Assembly (NCBI GenBank): GCA_040002735.1
Contig: JBDUDX010000195.1
Coordinates: 1 to 17,987, forward strand
Direction: 5' to 3'
DNA length: 17,987 nt
Origin: JADGOV01 sp040002735
Lineage (GTDB): Bacteria > Actinomycetota > Actinomycetes > JADGOV01
Shown: one piece after another, positions 14,475 through 17,987 of the stretch
How positions within the stretch are numbered: position 1 is the first letter of the stretch
Layout: each line of letters begins with the position of its first letter
The notes under the pieces: model-generated
Told to the model about the DNA's origin: nothing
What the model saw: the letters and a program-made list of their open reading frames with translations, nothing else
Databases searched by the model: none
Translations under genes and position numbers: made by a program

Positions 14475-15245
14475 TCAGAGGCGCTGGCCGCCGGTCAGTT
14501 CGATCTTCGCGCCGCTCGCCCAGCCGAAACCGTCGGCCAGGAGCAGCGCAACTGCCGCGCCGATGTCGTCGGGCACGGCGAGGCGCCCGAGCGCGGTCAC
14601 GTCGCGCACCATCTCGCCGACCTGCGGGTTGTCGCGGACCATGCCGCCGGAGAAGTCGGTCGCGACCGCGCCGGGAGCGACGACGTTGACGCGGATGCCG
14701 CGGCTGCCGAGCTCCAGCGCCTGATAGCGCGTGAGCACCTCGACGGCGCCTTTGGCCGCGGCGTACGCCGCCGAGCCGGGCATGGTGATCCGGACCAGGC
14801 CCGAGGAGACGTTGACGATCCGGCCGCCGTCGGCGAGCACGGGCAGCAGCGCCTGGGTGAGGAAGAACGGCCCCTTGAGGTGCACGTCGACGACCTCGTC
14901 GAACTGCCCCTCGGTTGTCGCCGCGAACGACGCGTGCAGCCCTGTGCCGGCGTTGTTGACGAGAAAGTCGATCCTCTCGCGCCCGAGCTCGTCGCGCAGC
15001 GCGCGCTGCAGATGCTCGACGAACGCCGGGAACGACGACGAGTCCGCCACGTCGAGCGGCAGCATCACGGCCTTGCTGCCCGCGGCCCGCACCTCCTCGA
15101 TGAGCGAGTCGGCGGCGTCCTTGGCGGCGACGAACGTCCCCACGATGTCGACGCCGGCGCGGGCGAGGTGTAGGGCGGTGCTGCGGCCCAGGCCGCGGCT
15201 CGCGCCGGTGATCAGAGCGGTCTTGCGACTGGTGGCTGAGGTCAT
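14475..15245 (-). CDS. Short-chain dehydrogenase/reductase (SDR)
   Basis: 256-aa classical SDR, NAD(P)H-dependent oxidoreductase of unknown substrate. The cofactor motif is ALITGASRGLG (10-20). NNAG is at 97-100, the catalytic Ser is at 147 or 148 in IVNVSSG, the Tyr161-x3-Lys165 pair is in AYAAAK, and PGAVATDF (191-198) is the cofactor lid. The C-terminal IGAAVALLLADGFGWASGAKIELTGG is typical of FabG/YgfF-like members. The ATG at 15245 gives normal family length; a longer frame to 15650 runs through the neighbouring gene and is rejected. No strong ribosome site is visible. It is divergent from an MmyB-type regulator with a large palindrome in between, so it is very likely the regulator's target. 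Confidence 0.9.
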   Translation of the reverse strand: MTSATSRKTALITGASRGLGRSTALHLARAGVDIVGTFVAAKDAADSLIEEVRAAGSKAVMLPLDVADSSSFPAFVEHLQRALRDELGRERIDFLVNNAGTGLHASFAATTEGQFDEVVDVHLKGPFFLTQALLPVLADGGRIVNVSSGLVRITMPGSAAYAAAKGAVEVLTRYQALELGSRGIRVNVVAPGAVATDFSGGMVRDNPQVGEMVRDVTALGRLAVPDDIGAAVALLLADGFGWASGAKIELTGGQRL

Positions 15246-15291
15246 GCGTCCATCATGTGCTGCCTCCCGGCTGTCGGGGAGAGGAGCCCTT

Positions 15292-15316
15292 GTCCAGGGA
15301 TCGGCGGTCCCTGGAC
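15292..15316. promoter_or_regulatory. 25-bp palindrome, candidate MmyB-type operator
   Basis: GTCCAGGGA (15292-15300) and TCCCTGGAC (15308-15316) are perfect 9-bp arms around TCGGCGG. It lies 47 bp upstream of the SDR start and 32 bp upstream of the regulator start, the right place for one site controlling both genes. Confidence 0.65.
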
Positions 15317-15347
15317 GCCGCTGTGCGCACGCCGCACGCTGGAGCGC

Positions 15348-16181
15348 GTGGACCGCATCTCTCTCGCCGACTTCCTGCGCCGCCGACGTGAGGCCCTTCA
15401 GCCTGCGGACGTCGGCCTGCCCGTCGGCCTGCGACGCCGTACGGAAGGGCTGCGGCGAGAGGAGGTCGCCACGCTCACCGGGATGTCGACCGACTACTAC
15501 ACGCGCCTGGAGCAGCGGCGGGGGCCGCAGCCCTCGGAGCAGATGCTCACGGCCCTGGCGCGCGGGCTGAGACTGACCCTCGACGAGCGGGACCACCTGT
15601 TCCGGCTCGCGGGCCACGGCACTCCCGGCCGGGTGCGGCGCACCGAGCACGTCCCGCCGGGGATCATGCGCGTGCTTGACCGGCTCGCCGACACACCCGC
15701 ACAGGTCGTCACCGACCTAGGCGTGACCCTCGTGCAGAACCGGCTCGCCGTCGCGCTGCTCGGCGACCAGACGTCGCACGACGGGCCGGCCCGCAGCGCC
15801 TACTACCGCTGGTTCCTCGGCGACCCGGCCGAGCGCGGGCTGCGGGCGGAACGCGAGCACGCGGCGCAGAGCCGGCTCTGGGCTGCGGACTTGCGCGCCG
15901 CCACCGGCCGCGGCACGCCGGGCGCGAACGCGCTCGTCACGCAGCTGCTGGCGGCGAGCCCCGAGTTCGCCGAGGTCTGGGCACGCCACGAGGTCGCCGC
16001 CCACAACGAGCAGCGCAAGACACTCGTCCACCCTGAGCTCGGCGAGGTGGAGCTCGACTGCCAGGTGCTCCACAGCGAAGACCGGGGTCAGCGCCTGCTC
16101 GTCTTCACCGCGACGCCGGGCACGGTCGACGCCGACCGGCTCGAGCTGCTGGCGGTCGTGGGTCGCCAGTTCACCGGCTGA
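15348..16181 (+). CDS. XRE regulator with MmyB-like ligand-binding domain
   Basis: 277 aa. The N-terminal HTH (about 5-88) has the characteristic LADFLRRRREALQP, VGLPVGLRRRTEGLRREEVA, GMSTDYYTRLEQRRGPQPSE and LARGLRLTLDERDHLFRLAG. Residues about 100-270 match the MmyB-like PAS-type domain (DLGVTLVQNRLAVALLGD, YYRWFLGDPAERG, HNEQRKTLVHPELGEVELDCQVL, LLVFTATPGTVDADRLELLAVVG), which in a known structure binds a fatty acid-like molecule. The GTG at 15348 is chosen because the conserved region begins immediately after; GGAG lies 3 nt upstream, a short spacing. Such regulators commonly sit back to back with an SDR or reductase gene, as here. Confidence 0.9.
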   Translation: MDRISLADFLRRRREALQPADVGLPVGLRRRTEGLRREEVATLTGMSTDYYTRLEQRRGPQPSEQMLTALARGLRLTLDERDHLFRLAGHGTPGRVRRTEHVPPGIMRVLDRLADTPAQVVTDLGVTLVQNRLAVALLGDQTSHDGPARSAYYRWFLGDPAERGLRAEREHAAQSRLWAADLRAATGRGTPGANALVTQLLAASPEFAEVWARHEVAAHNEQRKTLVHPELGEVELDCQVLHSEDRGQRLLVFTATPGTVDADRLELLAVVGRQFTG

Positions 16182-16672
16182 CCAGCCAAGGGCGACTAGA
16201 TCAGTGCGGCTCAATTCAGCTCGGGTCCCGCTTACCCCGGGCACCGGGCATGGTCATGCTGCGATCGGGTTGGGGGAGGTTCAGGAGTGGGCACCCCAGG
16301 CGTCGGCTCGCGGTACTGGACGGGCGCCCTAATGGAAGCGCTCGAGGTGCGATACCCCACCAGCCGTGGCCGCCCTCAGCGACGAGCAGGCGTCACCGGT
16401 CTTGACCAAGAGCTCAAGCTCAGGCAGCCTCCCGCACCCCCGCCCCGGGCGCCGACGTACCCGTGTCGGACAGCAGCCCCACTAGGGCGCTCCGCGGGCC
16501 CAGCGTCGGCACAGTTGGTGCGGCGCCGCGACCTGGGCGTCGTCCAAGCCGGCCCGTCTCAGGGCCGACGCTTCTTGGGTGCGAGCGCCGGGCCTGAAGG
16601 CACGGCAGACCCCAAATGGCCGTCAGCAGCTAGACTCAGAGATCAATCCGAAGTGCAGGAAGCAAGATATGC

Positions 16673-16687
16673 CTTTGGCTGCCAAAG
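16673..16687. repeat. Hairpin CTTTGG-CTG-CCAAAG
   Basis: Perfect 6-bp stem with 3-nt loop, about 170 bp before mobC. It stands out as AT-richer than its surroundings, as oriT hairpins often are. Confidence 0.5.
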
Positions 16688-16737
16688 CTCTGGCCCTGGC
16701 GGGCCGGAGCTGGCATCCTCGGCGAAAGCGCCCCTTC

Positions 16738-16756
16738 GCGCCGGCGCCGCCGGCGC
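16738..16756. repeat. Hairpin GCGCCGGC-GCC-GCCGGCGC
   Basis: Perfect 8-bp stem with 3-nt loop, about 100 bp before mobC. An outer pairing of CGAAAGCGCC (from 16723) with GGCGCTTCG (to 16760), one base bulged, gives an alternative larger fold. Confidence 0.55.
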
Positions 16757-16856
16757 TTCGTCAGGGGGGCAGGCGACCCGGCGGGGTCGCGGAGGCGCTG
16801 TCCCGACCGGGCGCGGTCGAGACAGGAAAGCGCAGGCATCGAGAGGAGGGGAATTG

Positions 16857-17294
16857 GTGACCGACGAGCCGCAGCCGGCGGGCGAGACCGCGCCGGAGGG
16901 CGGGGCGGCGGTGGCCACCCGGCATCGGGATCACCGCTTCCCGGGCCGGGGCCGTCGGATCACCGTCCGGTTGGACGAGGAGGAGTTCGCCGCGATCGAG
17001 CTGGCCGCCGGCCGGGCGGGGTTGACCCCGACGGGGTTCGTCGGGGGTGCGGCGTTGGCCTCGGCGAAGGGAACGACGCTGCCGGGGTTGTCGGGGGAGC
17101 GGGAGGCGCTCACCGAGTTGATGCAGGCCCGGGCACAGGTGCGCCGGTTCGGCGGGAACGTGAACCAGGCGGTGGCGGCGTTGAACAGCACGGGGGAGGC
17201 GCCGGAATGGCTGGCGCAGGCGGTGGAGCTGACGGTGCGGGCGGTGCGCCGGGTGGATGAGGCTGCCGAGCTGTTGATGCGCAGGACGCGGTGA
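16857..17294 (+). CDS. MobC-like relaxosome accessory protein
   Basis: 145 aa. Residues about 33-75 form a ribbon-helix-helix-like DNA-binding segment (RRITVRLDEEEFAAIELAAGRAGLTPTGFV), and VRRFGGNVNQAVAALNSTGE (95-114) matches the GxNxNQxxxxxN signature of bacterial mobilisation protein MobC. Known MobC proteins bind oriT and help the relaxase open the strand. The GTG start at 16857 is fixed by GGAGGG at 16845-16850 with 6-nt spacing. The relaxase start follows 4 nt after the stop, so the two form one operon. Confidence 0.85.
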   Translation: MTDEPQPAGETAPEGGAAVATRHRDHRFPGRGRRITVRLDEEEFAAIELAAGRAGLTPTGFVGGAALASAKGTTLPGLSGEREALTELMQARAQVRRFGGNVNQAVAALNSTGEAPEWLAQAVELTVRAVRRVDEAAELLMRRTR

Positions 17295-17298
17295 GCTG

Positions 17299-17987
17299 GT
17301 GATCGGGAAGGTGTTGCGGGGGGAGCGGGTCGCCGGGCTGATCCGCTATCTGTATTCGGAGAGCCCGGCGCAGCAGGAAGGCCGGAACCGGCGGAATCCG
17401 CACACCGATCCGCGGGTGATCGGGGGGTTCGACGAGCCGGTGGTGTTGGAGCCGGGGGTGGGGGAGCGGGGTCGGGACTTCCGCCGGCTGGTCAGTTTGT
17501 TGGAGCAGCCGCTCACGGCGGCCGGGGTGGGTCCGGAGAAGCGGCCGGTGTACCACCTGGTGATCGCCGCCCGGAAAGACCCGAAGTCCGGGGAGATGGT
17601 TGACCGCTACCTGGAGGATGCGGAGTGGCGGGACATCGCGGAGGAGTATCTGGACCGGATCGGAATCGCACCCCGAGGTGATGATCTGGGCTGCCGGTGG
17701 GTGGCGGTGCGGCACGCGGATGACCACATACATGTGGTGGCCACCCTGGCCCGGCAGGACGGGCGGCGGGTGTTCCCCCGCAACGACTTCTACCGCGCCG
17801 GGGAAGCGTCCCGGGCTGTCGAGGAGAAGTACGGCCTGTCGGTGACCGCGGCGTCGGATCGGACGGCGGCGAAGCGGCCCACTTATGCGGAGACGGAGAA
17901 GGCCGCCCGGCGGGGGCACGCCGAGCCGGCGCGGGATGCGCTGCGCCGGCAGGTGCGCACTGCGGCGGCCGGCGCCATTAGCGTGGC
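17299..17987 (+). CDS. Relaxase/mobilisation nuclease, 3' end outside the window
   Basis: Open frame of 229 complete codons from a GTG, cut by the window edge. It starts MIGKVLRGERVAGLIRYLYS (1-20), the usual opening of MobA/VirD2-like relaxases. A conserved strand KRPVYHLVIAARKDP (81-95) carries His86, and the metal-binding triad is H139-A-D-D-H143-I-H145 in WVAVRHADDHIHVVATLARQDG (134-155), fitting HxDxxHxH. Known members nick oriT and lead the strand into the recipient. The nucleophilic Tyr is expected in the first 20-30 residues; Tyr17 and Tyr19 are candidates. The C-terminus is not visible. Confidence 0.85.
   Translation, partial: MIGKVLRGERVAGLIRYLYSESPAQQEGRNRRNPHTDPRVIGGFDEPVVLEPGVGERGRDFRRLVSLLEQPLTAAGVGPEKRPVYHLVIAARKDPKSGEMVDRYLEDAEWRDIAEEYLDRIGIAPRGDDLGCRWVAVRHADDHIHVVATLARQDGRRVFPRNDFYRAGEASRAVEEKYGLSVTAASDRTAAKRPTYAETEKAARRGHAEPARDALRRQVRTAAAGAISV

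Larger units (their letters stand above)
16182..16856. other. Non-coding leader with inverted repeats, candidate oriT
   Basis: 675 bp with no supported gene; the open frame running into mobC from 16287 is low-complexity and unlike any protein I know. It holds GCCGACG/CGTCGGC four times (16300, 16451, 16503, 16564), with AGCGTCGGC at 16502-16510 and GCCGACGCT at 16564-16572 forming a 9-bp inverted pair. It also has two tight hairpins listed separately. Position directly before mobC and relaxase genes is where oriT is normally found. I see no known nic-site consensus. Confidence 0.4.

Noticed and set aside
15246..15650. N-terminal extension of the SDR frame
   Set aside because: It would overlap the divergent regulator gene and precede a complete Rossmann start; family length fits the ATG at 15245.
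16287..16856. N-terminal extension of the mobC frame
   Set aside because: The translation is low-complexity and has no family resemblance, while a strong ribosome site fixes the start at 16857.

Overview
The window is high-GC DNA (roughly 70% G+C by eye, third positions strongly G/C, many GTG starts and a TTG start). This fits an actinomycete. A Micromonosporales-type host is my inference from the family mix; no species can be named. At least three starts (3711, 5836 minus, 13353) have a TAnnnT hexamer 6-7 nt upstream and no Shine-Dalgarno, the actinobacterial leaderless pattern.

Layout. 1-402: no recognisable gene, locally AT-richer from about 230 to 355. 403-1974: membrane-bound GGDEF diguanylate cyclase. 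2011-4376: an accessory patch with a 69-aa unknown ORF, a DUF6319-like protein, an HNH endonuclease that overlaps it tail to tail, and an Abi-like protein with a HEPN-type RNxxxH motif. 4377-4996: about 620 bp without a convincing gene. 4997-5836 (minus) and 6093-7568 (plus): a divergent alpha/beta-hydrolase and CPA1-type cation/proton antiporter. 7643-11232 (minus): a tightly coupled three-gene recombinase operon made of an intact tyrosine recombinase, a small XRE/Cro-type HTH protein, and a 711-aa protein with 13 CxxC motifs fused to a divergent tyrosine-recombinase-like C-terminus. Its promoter region carries a TTGACA box and four GCACCT boxes. 11788-12267 (minus): a DinB/DUF664 'mini-circle'-type protein lying between two near-identical 18-bp direct repeats. 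12403-13260 (minus) and 13353-14084 (plus): a divergent NmrA-type oxidoreductase and TetR regulator. About 14231-14460 (minus): a frameshifted remnant of an IS110-family transposase. 14475-15245 (minus) and 15348-16181 (plus): a divergent short-chain dehydrogenase and MmyB-type XRE regulator around a 25-bp palindrome. 16182-16856: non-coding, rich in inverted repeats, a candidate oriT/leader. 16857-17987: a MobC-like relaxosome protein and the start of a relaxase cut by the window edge.

How it fits together. The window looks like a mosaic of mobile-element parts (recombinase trio, IS110 scar, repeat-bounded DinB gene, mobC-relaxase module) interleaved with stress and redox cargo under local regulators and a small possible defence patch (HNH, HEPN/Abi). 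The most unusual object is the recombinase-XRE-zinc-ribbon trio and its repeat-rich promoter. Its three gene sizes recall the TnpA/TnpB/TnpC set of Tn554-type transposons. Whether it is itself mobile cannot be settled from this sequence alone.
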